DNA of 30,859 bases from CAZZDK01 sp964652235 (GTDB lineage Bacteria > Pseudomonadota > Alphaproteobacteria > UBA9219). Location: positions 1 through 30,859 of the forward strand of contig CAZZDK010000022.1 in NCBI GenBank assembly GCA_964652235.1, read 5' to 3'. This document shows positions 21,868 through 30,166 of the stretch, piece by piece; within the stretch, counting starts at the first letter, position 1; each line of letters opens with the position of its first letter. The position numbers and the translations under genes are program-made. The notes under the pieces were generated by a model. That model was not told where the DNA came from. It did no database searches and was given only the letters and a program-made list of their open reading frames with translations.

Positions 21868-24411
21868 CTAGGTTGACGCCTCTCTTCCCGGCGTTTTTTG
21901 CGGCAGGAAGCAACTGACGCGGGTTCCGTCCTTTTCGTCGCTGAAGATTTCCACGCGCCCGCCGTGAAGCTCCACGAAACTCTTGACGAGGCTAAGGCCG
22001 AGACCCGCCCCGCCCTGCTTCAAATGCTTGTTGGCTTTTTCGAACTTGCCGAAGACTCGCTCGCGGTCCTCTTCGGGGATGCCGACGCCCGTGTCGAGCA
22101 CGCTGACGACGATCCAAGGCTCCTGACGCCAGGCCGCAAGCGCGATGCGCCCGCCCGCAGGCGTGTATTTGATGGCGTTGCTGATAAGGTTGAAAAGAAC
22201 TTGCTTGATCCGGTGTTCGTCCACCTCGAACGAGCCGATGTCCGAGGGACATTCGATCAGAATATCGAGCGACTGCTGCCGCGCCCATTCAGCCGTCATC
22301 TGCTTGGCTTCGTTGAGAAGATCGGCCACGTTCACTTCGCGGCGGTCGAGCGTCATGCGCCCCGCCTCGATGGTCGCCAGGTCCAAAACGTCGTTGATAA
22401 GGCGCGAAAGCTTTTCGCTTTCCGCCTTGATCGTCGTCGTGTACTCGAGCTGCCGTTCATTCAGCTTGCCGAAATACTGCTCGGCCAGAATCTCGGCGAA
22501 GCCCGTGATCGTGTTGAGCGGCGTGCGAAGCTGGTAGGATACGTTCGCCACGAAATCGGATTTAAGCCTGTCCGCCGTGGCCAGCGCCGCGTTGCTGGCG
22601 CGAAGCGCCTGCTCGACGCGCACCGAATCCGTCACGTCGATAAAGCTGCTCAAAACCGAACCGTCGGGCAAGGGGACGGTCAGGAATTCCAAAACGGCTT
22701 TGTCGGTTCGCTCGATCCGGCCCGTATGGGGGTTGCGGTCCAACGCATAGCCGACCATTGACGTTTTGAACGTTCCCCAATCCTCGTTCGCGTCCAAAAG
22801 AGGCCTGGCCGTCTCCAAAAGATCCGAAATGTGAGGCTCGCCCTCCAGAAATTCTTTTGAAAGACCGAAAAGCTTGGCAAGCGAGTCATTGGACAGGCGA
22901 AGCTTTCCGTCCGCCCCGCACACGGCAATTCCTTCGGCCAGATTGTCGATGGTTTCGCGCTGGACCGCGACGAGCGTATTGTACGACGTCTCAAGCGCCA
23001 GCCGGTCCGTCACGTTTTCATGCACGAACATGAGGCCGCCCAGCGGATGCGGCGCGACAAGAACCCGAAGGCTCGTCCCGTCCGGCAGGTACATGACGTC
23101 TTCGTGCGGCTCCAACAGCGACGTGAAAAGCGCCTTATGCTCGTTCTTGTATTTCTGGAAGTCGGCCTGTTCGGGAATGCGGCGGCGCGCCCGCAGATCC
23201 TCCAGGACTTCGCTGAAGGTCGGTTTGCCGTCCAGAAAGCTTTCTTCCGAGCCCCAAAGCTGCTGATAGGCCCGGTTGTAAAACTCAAGCCGCCGATCCG
23301 GGCCGAAAACGGAAATAGCCGTTCCCAGGTGCTCCATAACCTCGTGATGCGCGGCCAGATGGCGACGCAGTTCGGTGTCTTTTTCTTCCTCCGCCGTCAC
23401 GTCCACGGCAAAGCCTAAAAGCGCCAAAGGCAGTCCCGCTTCGGCGGGAACGGGCACTTCCGTCAGCTCCATAAACCGTCGCCGTCCGTCCACCACGACG
23501 TGTTCGCGAAGCGTCTGGGGCTTGCCTTCCTTAAGCGCGGTTTCGGCCAGCGCGCGCCCCGCTCCGCCCTTGGCGGCCTGGGAGACGATTTCATGCTGCC
23601 CCTTAAGGACTTCTTCAACCGGCAAGGCCACGGCCCTGGCATAAGCCGCATTGCAAAAAACAAGGTCAAAAGAGGCGGCCCGCCCCCAGACCGGCAGGGA
23701 AAGCCAGTCAAAAACCTTGCAAGAAAAGGGAATGGAGGATTTTGAGGGCTCCTCCTCGGCCTTAGGCTCTTGGGTCGCTTCCGTCGGGGGAACAGGGGCC
23801 TTTACTTCCTGAAAAGCGCTTTCCTGAAGAGCGGCCTGGGGCTTTGGTTCCTCCTCCTTTAGCGGGATGGACCGGTCCTTTTCAAAGAACCACAAAACGT
23901 CCACATGAGGTCCTTCGGCGCCGATCCGGAACCGCCGCCCCAGAACGGAAAGCCCGCGACCGTCTTTGGCCGCGTGGACCGCGACTTCGAACGGCAAGCC
24001 GGTCATTTGAAGTTTGCGAAAGACTTCAAGGAGTTCCGGCCCTTCCTTCATCGCGCCGATGAGGTCGTCCAGGTGGGAAAGCTTTTCGACGCCCAGGCGG
24101 ACGGAAACGCCCTGCTCTTCCCGTAAAAGCCCCTGCGGCGTGAAGAGGCAATAGCCGCAAGGCGCGCTCCGAACCAGAGACTGAAACCGGTCGGCAATAA
24201 ACCTGATATGCCTTAAGTGCTTGTCCGCCTGCGTTCTCTGATTTACGGCCAGCCAAAGAAGCCAGGCTTCCGCCGCCGCGAAAAGACCCGCCGAAAGGGC
24301 CAGAAGAAGGGGCCAGTCCAGCCCCAGCCCCGCCGCCGCGACGATGATGAAAAGAATCACCGCCCCAAGGACGGCGATCAAAGGCGCTTTCGTGAGAAGG
24401 CTCTGCAACAT
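21868..24411 (-). CDS. divL: DivL-type PAS pseudo-histidine kinase (Tyr in place of the phospho-acceptor His)
   Basis: This is an 847-residue membrane protein with two N-terminal membrane segments (~11-29 and ~33-55). Several PAS-like domains follow (~75-175, ~230-340, ~350-470, ~485-595), with a Pro/Glu-rich linker (~185-225) between the first two. The dimerisation helix reads DFVANVSYQLRTPLN: the usual His is Tyr626. The ATPase domain keeps its N-box (FNLISNAIKYTP), G1 (DTGVGIP) and G2 (GGAGLGLSLVKSF). This matches DivL of Caulobacter, where Tyr550 replaces His and the protein controls the CckA-CtrA cell-cycle relay by binding DivK. A start at 24411 is the first ATG; AAAGGAG lies about 35 bases further out and the frame is open there, so translation may begin upstream at a rarer codon. 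Confidence 0.88.
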   Translation of the reverse strand: MLQSLLTKAPLIAVLGAVILFIIVAAAGLGLDWPLLLALSAGLFAAAEAWLLWLAVNQRTQADKHLRHIRFIADRFQSLVRSAPCGYCLFTPQGLLREEQGVSVRLGVEKLSHLDDLIGAMKEGPELLEVFRKLQMTGLPFEVAVHAAKDGRGLSVLGRRFRIGAEGPHVDVLWFFEKDRSIPLKEEEPKPQAALQESAFQEVKAPVPPTEATQEPKAEEEPSKSSIPFSCKVFDWLSLPVWGRAASFDLVFCNAAYARAVALPVEEVLKGQHEIVSQAAKGGAGRALAETALKEGKPQTLREHVVVDGRRRFMELTEVPVPAEAGLPLALLGFAVDVTAEEEKDTELRRHLAAHHEVMEHLGTAISVFGPDRRLEFYNRAYQQLWGSEESFLDGKPTFSEVLEDLRARRRIPEQADFQKYKNEHKALFTSLLEPHEDVMYLPDGTSLRVLVAPHPLGGLMFVHENVTDRLALETSYNTLVAVQRETIDNLAEGIAVCGADGKLRLSNDSLAKLFGLSKEFLEGEPHISDLLETARPLLDANEDWGTFKTSMVGYALDRNPHTGRIERTDKAVLEFLTVPLPDGSVLSSFIDVTDSVRVEQALRASNAALATADRLKSDFVANVSYQLRTPLNTITGFAEILAEQYFGKLNERQLEYTTTIKAESEKLSRLINDVLDLATIEAGRMTLDRREVNVADLLNEAKQMTAEWARQQSLDILIECPSDIGSFEVDEHRIKQVLFNLISNAIKYTPAGGRIALAAWRQEPWIVVSVLDTGVGIPEEDRERVFGKFEKANKHLKQGGAGLGLSLVKSFVELHGGRVEIFSDEKDGTRVSCFLPQKTPGREAST

Positions 24412-24581
24412 ACGGCGGTCAAAATCCGGGTCAAAGTCAGGGAATCGCTCCTTTATGATTAGGCCAAATCGGCCTTTAAGGAAACAGGTTTTACCTCCAA
24501 AAGCTCGTTTTCCGTTTTGACAAGCGCCGCCGCTTGCGCCACGGTGGAGCCGCTTTGGACGGACAGGTCTGATTCGCCACC

Positions 24582-25205
24582 ATGGATGCGTTGTTTCTAA
24601 AAGCGTTCGTTTCCTTTCTCATCATCACCAACCCGCTTGCGGCGGCGGCGATGTTCATGAGCCTGACGGCCTATGCCGACGCCCGCGAAATCAGGGCGAC
24701 GGCGCTTAAGGCCGTTTTGGTCGCCTTGGGCGTTCTTTTCGCCTTTGCCCTGTTCGGCGAGGCCCTTTTGGTTAAATTCGGCATTACCATCCCGGCCTTT
24801 CGCGTGGCGGGCGGCGTTTTGCTGTTCTCCATCGCCTACCGTATGCTTTTCGGGGACATCCGGCCTGAAATCATCAAGGACGACCAACGCTCCTTCACGG
24901 ACCGGAAGGACATCGCCATTTTCCCGCTGGGCGTGCCTTTGATCGCCGGGCCGGGCTGCATTTCCTTGACCATTATCATGATGTCGCGGGTCGAATCTTT
25001 CACGGAAAGCGCCACCATCATGTTCGCCATCTTCGCCGTCATGGCCCTGACCTGGGCGTGTCTGCGCCTGGCCAGGCAAATTCAGATCCGGCTCGGAAAC
25101 AGCGGCATGAACCTGATTACGCGCGTCATGGGCATTCTTTTGGCCGCCCGTTCGGTGCAGATTATCGCCGACGGAATCCAGGGCCTTAAAATCTTTACCG
25201 TATGA
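24582..25205 (+). CDS. MarC family integral membrane protein
   Basis: This 207-residue protein has six predicted membrane helices and the family marks ITNPLAAAAMF, RVAGGVLLFSIAYRMLFG and FPLGVPLIAGPGCIS. MarC/UPF0056 proteins sit in the inner membrane; their substrate is unsettled, despite the name from multiple antibiotic resistance. The gene diverges from divL over 170 bases. Its stop overlaps the hprK start (ATGA), which couples a membrane protein to the PTS kinase. The ATG lacks a clear Shine-Dalgarno. Confidence 0.92.
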   Translation: MDALFLKAFVSFLIITNPLAAAAMFMSLTAYADAREIRATALKAVLVALGVLFAFALFGEALLVKFGITIPAFRVAGGVLLFSIAYRMLFGDIRPEIIKDDQRSFTDRKDIAIFPLGVPLIAGPGCISLTIIMMSRVESFTESATIMFAIFAVMALTWACLRLARQIQIRLGNSGMNLITRVMGILLAARSVQIIADGIQGLKIFTV

Positions 25206-25624
25206 TAGAGCGTCTTCACGCTTCCTGCGTCTCGATCGAGGGACGGGGCGTTTTGCTCCTCGGCCCGTCGGGCGCGGGCAAATCCGACGTGGCGCTTCGC
25301 CTGATCGACGGCGGCGCGAAACTGGTCAGCGACGACCAGACGGAAGTTCGTCTTGAAAAGAACGTCCTCATAGCCGCCGCGCCGGAAAAACTCGCGGGGC
25401 TTCTTGAAATCAGAAGCGTCGGTCTGGCGCGGATGGAGGCGGAAAAAGGGGTCCCTCTTGCGCTGGCCGTCGATTTGGCCCAATCTGGCGAGGCGCTGGA
25501 GCGTATGCCGGAGACGTCCTTTCTTCCCCTGCTGGGGCAACAAATCAGGAAGGTAAGGCTGCCGGGACTGGCGGCCTCGACGCCTGCCGTCATCAGGGCG
25601 GTTCTTAAAGGAATTGTGGAATAA
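25202..25624 (+). CDS. hprK: HPr kinase/phosphorylase, short alphaproteobacterial type
   Basis: This is a 140-residue protein consisting only of the catalytic P-loop domain. Walker A GPSGAGKS lies at 21-28, KLVSDDQTEV gives the catalytic Asp pair, and GLLEIRSVGL is the HprK signature region. The N-terminal domain of Gram-positive HprK is missing, as is usual in alphaproteobacteria. It phosphorylates HPr on a serine, here expected at Ser54 of the HPr encoded two genes on. It overlaps marC by 4 bases and precedes the EIIA gene by 14. Confidence 0.95.
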   Translation: MIERLHASCVSIEGRGVLLLGPSGAGKSDVALRLIDGGAKLVSDDQTEVRLEKNVLIAAAPEKLAGLLEIRSVGLARMEAEKGVPLALAVDLAQSGEALERMPETSFLPLLGQQIRKVRLPGLAASTPAVIRAVLKGIVE

Positions 25625-25638
25625 GGAGAGAGGCTACT

Positions 25639-26046
25639 ATGTTCGGCATTCTTCTGGTCTCCCACGGCGCCATCGGCGCCGAAATGCTCGCGGCCCTCAA
25701 GCAGATCGTCGGGCCGCAGGAGCAGATTCTCGCCATCAGCATCGCGGCGGACGACGATATGGAAGTTTGCCGCAAGACCATTCTGGCCTCCATCGCCGAG
25801 GTGAATACCGGCGACGGCGTTGTCGTCCTGACCGATATGTTCGGCGGCACGCCCAGCAATCTGGCCCTTTCCGTCATGCCGAAGACGAATGCCGTCGTGC
25901 TGGCGGGCATGAATCTGCCCGCCCTGATCAAGCTGGTTTCCATGCGCGAGGCGGCGCCTCTTTTGGAGGCCGTGACCGAAGCGGCGGCGGCGGGACGAAA
26001 GTACATTCAGCTCGTGACCGAAAATCTGACGCCGCCCGCGCATTGA
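25639..26046 (+). CDS. PTS system mannose-family EIIA component
   Basis: This is a 135-residue single-domain EIIA of the mannose family. It begins MFGILLVSHGAIGAEM, with the phospho-accepting His9, and has VVVLTDMFGGTPSNLAL. AAGGAG precedes the ATG. No EIIB, EIIC or EIID partner is encoded in the window, so it probably accepts phosphate from HPr as a regulator of other proteins; known alphaproteobacterial relatives (ManX/EIIA-Man) act this way. The gene lies between hprK and the HPr gene; rapZ, often found after hprK, is absent. Confidence 0.93.
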   Translation: MFGILLVSHGAIGAEMLAALKQIVGPQEQILAISIAADDDMEVCRKTILASIAEVNTGDGVVVLTDMFGGTPSNLALSVMPKTNAVVLAGMNLPALIKLVSMREAAPLLEAVTEAAAAGRKYIQLVTENLTPPAH

Positions 26047-26053
26047 GGCAGAG

Positions 26054-26344
26054 ATGACGTCCGATTTCCGGCCCGACGAGCTTTGCGATATGGTCATTCT
26101 GGTGAACGCCAAGGGCCTGCACGCCCGCGCGGCGGCCAAGTTCGCCAGGCTCGCCTCGATGTTCAGGGCCGAGATCCACGTCAACCACGGGGATTTGAAG
26201 GTTCCCGGCAATTCGATCATGGGGCTTATGATGCTTGCGGCGGCGCGCGGAACCAGGCTTAAATTGTACGCTTCCGGCCCCGAAGCCGGGGACGCGCTGA
26301 CGGCGCTTGTGAAACTTGTCAGTCGGGGGTTCGATGAAGAATGA
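26054..26344 (+). CDS. ptsH: Phosphocarrier protein HPr
   Basis: This 96-residue HPr has GLHARAAAKFA with His23, the site phosphorylated by enzyme I, and GNSIMGLMML with Ser54, the site for HprK. It is slightly longer at the N-terminus than classical HPr. It starts 7 bases after the EIIA gene, behind GAGG. Its last eleven bases overlap the ptsI start, so the two are coupled. Confidence 0.95.
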   Translation: MTSDFRPDELCDMVILVNAKGLHARAAAKFARLASMFRAEIHVNHGDLKVPGNSIMGLMMLAAARGTRLKLYASGPEAGDALTALVKLVSRGFDEE

Positions 26345-28142
26345 AGGAAAAGACAAGGCGGCAGCCTCCGGCGAACGCATTTTGCGCGGGATCGGCGTTT
26401 CTTCCGGCATTGCCATAGGCCCCGCCTACGTCATCGACGGCCACGGCATTCCGGTTCCGGAAACGACCATTGCGGCCTCGCAGATCGAAAAAGAGATCCG
26501 TCGCTTTCACGCCGCCATCGACAAGACTCAAAAGCAGCTCGGACAGATTCGCAAGAAAGCCGAGTCCCTGCCGTCCGGCGTGGGAGAGGAAGTCGAATTG
26601 CTGCTCGACGCCTATAAGGGCATGGTGTCCAGTTCGCGCCTTGTGCGGGGCGTGGAAACGCTGATCGCCGAGGAACTTTTGAACGCGGAAGGCGCGGTCA
26701 ATCGCAAGATCGCTTCCATCGCCGCCGATTTCGCCGCCATGAAGGACGATTATCTCGCCGCCCGCGCCGACGATGTGCGCGAGGTGGGGGGACGCCTTTT
26801 ACGCAATCTTATGCAGCAGCAATATAATCCCTTTGCCGACGCGCCCGTCGGCAGCCTTCTTATCGCCGAGGAAATTACGCCCGCCGACACGGCTTTGATG
26901 GATCCCTCGCGCGTTGCGGGCTTTGCCGCCGTTCTCGGCGGCGCGGAAGGCCACGCGGCCATCATGGCCCGCGCCCTGGGGCTGCCTGCGGTTTTGGGCG
27001 TGGCCGCCCTGATCGGCGGCATCAAGGCGGGCGAGACGCTTATCATCGACGGCCATGCGGGCCAGGTTATCCTGAGCCCCGCCGCCGAAACGCTGGCCCG
27101 CTATAAACAAGAAGCCGCCCGCCAGGCCAAAGAACTGCGAAAACTGAGGGCGTTAAGGGAAGAACCCGCCGTAACCACCGACGGCACGCTTGTCCGTCTG
27201 GAGGCCAATCTCGAACTGCCGCGCGAGGTCGAGGCGGCCATCGATTCCGGCGCCCTGGGCGTCGGGCTTTTGCGGACCGAGTTCCTTTTCATGAACAGGC
27301 CGGACCTGCCTTCCGAAGAAGAGCAGTTCGAGACCCTGCGCGAGCTTGTCAAGAAAATGAACGGCAAGCCGCTCACGGTCCGCACGCTCGACGTCGGCGG
27401 CGAAAAGCTGGCCACCGCGCTGGGCGACGCGCTCGGCGAAAGCGTCAACCCGGCGCTCGGCCTGCGCGCCATCCGCCTGGGCCTTAAGGAGCCGAAGCTT
27501 CTCGACACGCAGCTTTCGGCTATCCTGCGCGCCTCCGCCTTCGGCAATGTCCGCATTCTCATTCCGATGGTGTCCTCGCCGTCTCAAATGCGACAGGTGC
27601 GCGAAAGGCTGGTACAGGTCGAAAAGAAGCTGCACCGGCGCGGCATCAAGACGCCCCACGCTTTGCCCCCGCTCGGCGCGATGATCGAGATTCCGGGCGC
27701 GGCGCTGGCCGCCGACGCGCTCACCCGCGTGTGCGATTTCTTCGCCATCGGCAGCAACGATTTGACCCAGTACACGCTCGCCATCGACCGGGGCGACGAC
27801 CGCGTGGCCGACCTTTACAATCCCTATCATCCGGCGGTCTTGCGGCTGATCCAATTCACCATCGCCGCCGCGTGGCGGGCCAACATCCCCGTGAGCCTGT
27901 GCGGCGAGCTGGCGGGCAATCCGCGCTCGACGGCGCTTTTGCTGGGCCTGGGGTTGCGCGAGTTCTCCATGTCGCCCTCGCGCCTGTTGCAGGTGAAGCA
28001 GGAAATAAGAAACCTTTCCATGCCCCAGGCCGTCGCCTTTGCCCAAGAAGTTCTCAAACAAAGCGACGAGGCGGAAATCATCGCCCTTTTGGACCGGGGA
28101 GCGGGAGCCATACAGCCGTCTGTTCCTAAACGGAAAAAGTAA
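26334..28142 (+). CDS. ptsI: PTS enzyme I (phosphoenolpyruvate-protein phosphotransferase)
   Basis: This is a 602-residue enzyme I. The N-terminal HPr-binding and phosphohistidine domain has GGAEGHAAIMARALGLPAVLG with His207. The C-terminal PEP-binding barrel has LGVGLLRTEFLFM, the metal-site FFAIGSNDLTQYTLAIDR and the catalytic Cys in VSLCGELAGN. There is no GAF domain, so it is the ordinary PtsI and not PtsP. The ATG at 26334 follows GGGGG and lies within the end of ptsH; a TTG at 26316 in the same frame is less likely. It starts the phosphate flow from PEP to HPr and EIIA. Confidence 0.95.
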   Translation: MKNEGKDKAAASGERILRGIGVSSGIAIGPAYVIDGHGIPVPETTIAASQIEKEIRRFHAAIDKTQKQLGQIRKKAESLPSGVGEEVELLLDAYKGMVSSSRLVRGVETLIAEELLNAEGAVNRKIASIAADFAAMKDDYLAARADDVREVGGRLLRNLMQQQYNPFADAPVGSLLIAEEITPADTALMDPSRVAGFAAVLGGAEGHAAIMARALGLPAVLGVAALIGGIKAGETLIIDGHAGQVILSPAAETLARYKQEAARQAKELRKLRALREEPAVTTDGTLVRLEANLELPREVEAAIDSGALGVGLLRTEFLFMNRPDLPSEEEQFETLRELVKKMNGKPLTVRTLDVGGEKLATALGDALGESVNPALGLRAIRLGLKEPKLLDTQLSAILRASAFGNVRILIPMVSSPSQMRQVRERLVQVEKKLHRRGIKTPHALPPLGAMIEIPGAALAADALTRVCDFFAIGSNDLTQYTLAIDRGDDRVADLYNPYHPAVLRLIQFTIAAAWRANIPVSLCGELAGNPRSTALLLGLGLREFSMSPSRLLQVKQEIRNLSMPQAVAFAQEVLKQSDEAEIIALLDRGAGAIQPSVPKRKK

Positions 28143-28170
28143 GGGTATTCCTTCTTTGCTTAGAATCGGT

Positions 28171-28196
28171 CCGCGTGATAGCTTCGCGGCTGTTTT
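28171..28196 (+). terminator. Weak terminator-like hairpin between ptsI and ahcY
   Basis: CCGCG (28171-28175) pairs with CGCGG (28185-28189), followed by CT and TTTTTG. The stem is only 5 bp with a 9-base loop, so it would at most reduce read-through into ahcY, whose start is 22 bases further on. Confidence 0.35.
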
Positions 28197-28218
28197 TGTC
28201 CTTTTCACGGAGCTTTCT

Positions 28219-29508
28219 ATGCCTGTCGATTACAAAGTTAAGGATCTTTCTCTTGCCGCCTGGGGCCGCAAGGAAATCGACATCGCCGAAACGGAAATGC
28301 CGGGCCTTATGGCCTTGCGCGCCGAGTACGGATCGAGCCAGCCGCTCAAGGGCGCGCGCATTTGCGGCTGTTTGCACATGACGATCCAGACGGCCGTTTT
28401 GATCGAAACGCTCCTTCATCTCGGCGCTTCGGTTCGCTGGTCGTCCTGCAACATTTTTTCGACGCAGGATCATGCGGCGGCGGCGCTGGCCGAAAAGGGC
28501 GTTCCTGTCTTTGCCTGGAAAGGGGAAACGGAAGAAGAATACTGGTGGTGCATCGAACAGACCTTGCGCGGCCCGGATGGCTGGGCGCCTAATATGCTGC
28601 TCGACGACGGCGGCGATCTGACGAAATATCTGCACGACAAGTATCCTGAAAGGCTCAGGGACGTGCGCGGCGTTTCGGAAGAGACGACCACCGGCGTGCA
28701 TCGCCTTTACGACATGATGAAGGCCGGAAAGCTTCTCATCCCCGCCTTCAACGTGAACGACAGCGTGACCAAATCCAAGTTCGACAATCTTTACGGCTGC
28801 CGCGAAAGCCTCGTGGACGGCATTCGCCGGGCCACGGACGTCATGATCTCAGGCAAAGTCGCCGTCGTTTGCGGTTTCGGCGACGTTGGAAAAGGTTCGG
28901 CGGCCTCTCTGCGCAGCGCTGGGGCGCGCGTTCTGGTAACCGAGATCGATCCTATCAACGCCCTGCAAGCGTTGATGTCTGGCTTTCAAGTCGTGACGAT
29001 GGATGAAGCCGCGCCGCTGGGCGACATTTTCGTAACGGCGACGGGCAATGTGGACGTTATCACGCTCGACCATATGCGGATGATGAAAAACTACGCCATC
29101 GTCTGCAACATCGGGCACTTCGATTCCGAGATTCAGATCGACGCCCTGCGCAACCTGACCTGGAACGAGATTAAGCCGCAGGTGGATGAAGTCGTTTTCC
29201 CGGACGGCAAGCGCATTATCGTCTTGGCCAAGGGACGGCTTGTGAATCTCGGTTGCGCCACGGGGCATCCGAGCTTCGTCATGAGCGCCTCTTTCACGAA
29301 CCAGGTCCTCGCGCAGATCGAGCTGTGGGGCAATCCCGGCAAGTACGAGAAAAAGGTCTATATGCTGCCGCGAATCCTGGACGAAAAAGTCGCGCGGCTT
29401 CATCTGGGCAAACTCGGCGCGACGCTGACCAAGCTGACGGACAAGCAAGCCTCTTATATCGGCGTTTCGCCCGAAGGTCCGTTCAAGCCGGATCACTACC
29501 GGTACTAG
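28219..29508 (+). CDS. ahcY: Adenosylhomocysteinase
   Basis: This is a 429-residue S-adenosylhomocysteine hydrolase, which splits the product of methylation reactions into adenosine and homocysteine using bound NAD. Recognisable parts are GCLHMTIQTAVLIETL, WSSCNIFSTQDHAAAAL, the substrate Lys/Asp in AFNVNDSVTKSKFDN, the NAD-binding CGFGDVGKGSA, NIGHFDSEI, and the C-terminal KPDHYRY with the NAD-contacting Lys/Tyr. GGAG lies seven bases before the ATG. Its place after the HPr operon follows a conserved alphaproteobacterial gene order; it is separated from ptsI by 76 bases. Confidence 0.98.
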   Translation: MPVDYKVKDLSLAAWGRKEIDIAETEMPGLMALRAEYGSSQPLKGARICGCLHMTIQTAVLIETLLHLGASVRWSSCNIFSTQDHAAAALAEKGVPVFAWKGETEEEYWWCIEQTLRGPDGWAPNMLLDDGGDLTKYLHDKYPERLRDVRGVSEETTTGVHRLYDMMKAGKLLIPAFNVNDSVTKSKFDNLYGCRESLVDGIRRATDVMISGKVAVVCGFGDVGKGSAASLRSAGARVLVTEIDPINALQALMSGFQVVTMDEAAPLGDIFVTATGNVDVITLDHMRMMKNYAIVCNIGHFDSEIQIDALRNLTWNEIKPQVDEVVFPDGKRIIVLAKGRLVNLGCATGHPSFVMSASFTNQVLAQIELWGNPGKYEKKVYMLPRILDEKVARLHLGKLGATLTKLTDKQASYIGVSPEGPFKPDHYRY

Positions 29509-29643
29509 GGGCTGCGCCCAACCTCTTTGCGAGATTTTCTTTCGCCCCTTGCCCTTACGCGGGGGCTTGCCTTCGGGCTGTGCGAAGTTTAGTCTCGCTC
29601 GTGTCTTCCCAAACCTCCCCCTCTTTCCGAAAGGGATATCTCC

Positions 29644-30147
29644 ATGGGCTCGCGCGCTAGAGAAATTGTCGGCCCCAAGGTCGATGAAATCATAAAGCTC
29701 CTCAATCAGGCCTACGCCAGCGAGTGGCTTGCCTATTACCAGTATTGGCTCGGCGCCAAACTGATCAAGGGACCGATGAAAGACGCCGTGGCGGCGGAAC
29801 TTAACCTGCACGCAACGGAAGAGCTGAACCACGCCGTTCTGCTTGCCAATCGCATCATTCAGTTGGGCGGAACGCCCGTCCTAACGCCGGAAGGCTGGGC
29901 TAAAGAAAGCCCTTGTCCCTACGACGCGCCCAACGATCCCTATGTCGCGACGTTGCTCGATCAGAACATCTCCGGCGAACAATGCGCCATCTCGACCTAC
30001 AAGGGGCTGATGGACGCCACAAAAGATATCGACATCGTGACATACAATATGGCGCTCACGATCCTTGAACAGGAAGTTGAACACGAAGAGGATTTACAAA
30101 GCCTGCGCGAAGATCTGAATCTTATGGTTCAGCGCGGCAGCAAATAA
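29644..30147 (+). CDS. Ferritin-like protein (Dps-like / bacterioferritin superfamily)
   Basis: This is a 167-residue four-helix protein. Candidate di-iron ligands are Glu27 (YASEWLAYYQY), Glu59/60 with His63 (ATEELNHAVL), Glu112 (ISGEQCAISTY) and Glu144/His147 (EQEVEHEEDL). That is a complete ferritin-like carboxylate site, so it probably oxidises or stores iron, or handles peroxide. Cys91 (SPCPYD) and Cys114 (GEQC) sit where archaeal and bacterial Dps-like 'thioferritins' have a cysteine pair next to the metal site, which suggests that subfamily. A weak Shine-Dalgarno (AAGGGAT) precedes the ATG. It converges with the nuclease gene 19 bases downstream. Confidence 0.85.
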   Translation: MGSRAREIVGPKVDEIIKLLNQAYASEWLAYYQYWLGAKLIKGPMKDAVAAELNLHATEELNHAVLLANRIIQLGGTPVLTPEGWAKESPCPYDAPNDPYVATLLDQNISGEQCAISTYKGLMDATKDIDIVTYNMALTILEQEVEHEEDLQSLREDLNLMVQRGSK

Positions 30148-30166
30148 GGTTCCAGCGACGGCCCGC

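Noticed and set aside
28143..28218. Possible S-adenosylhomocysteine riboswitch before ahcY
   Set aside because: The 76-base spacer has only a 5-bp hairpin and none of the conserved SAH-riboswitch core; it is also too short for the usual structure plus expression platform.
29509..29643. tRNA or small RNA gene in the ahcY-ferritin spacer
   Set aside because: The spacer has GC-rich inverted pieces but no cloverleaf, T-loop sequence or clear promoter-terminator pair.
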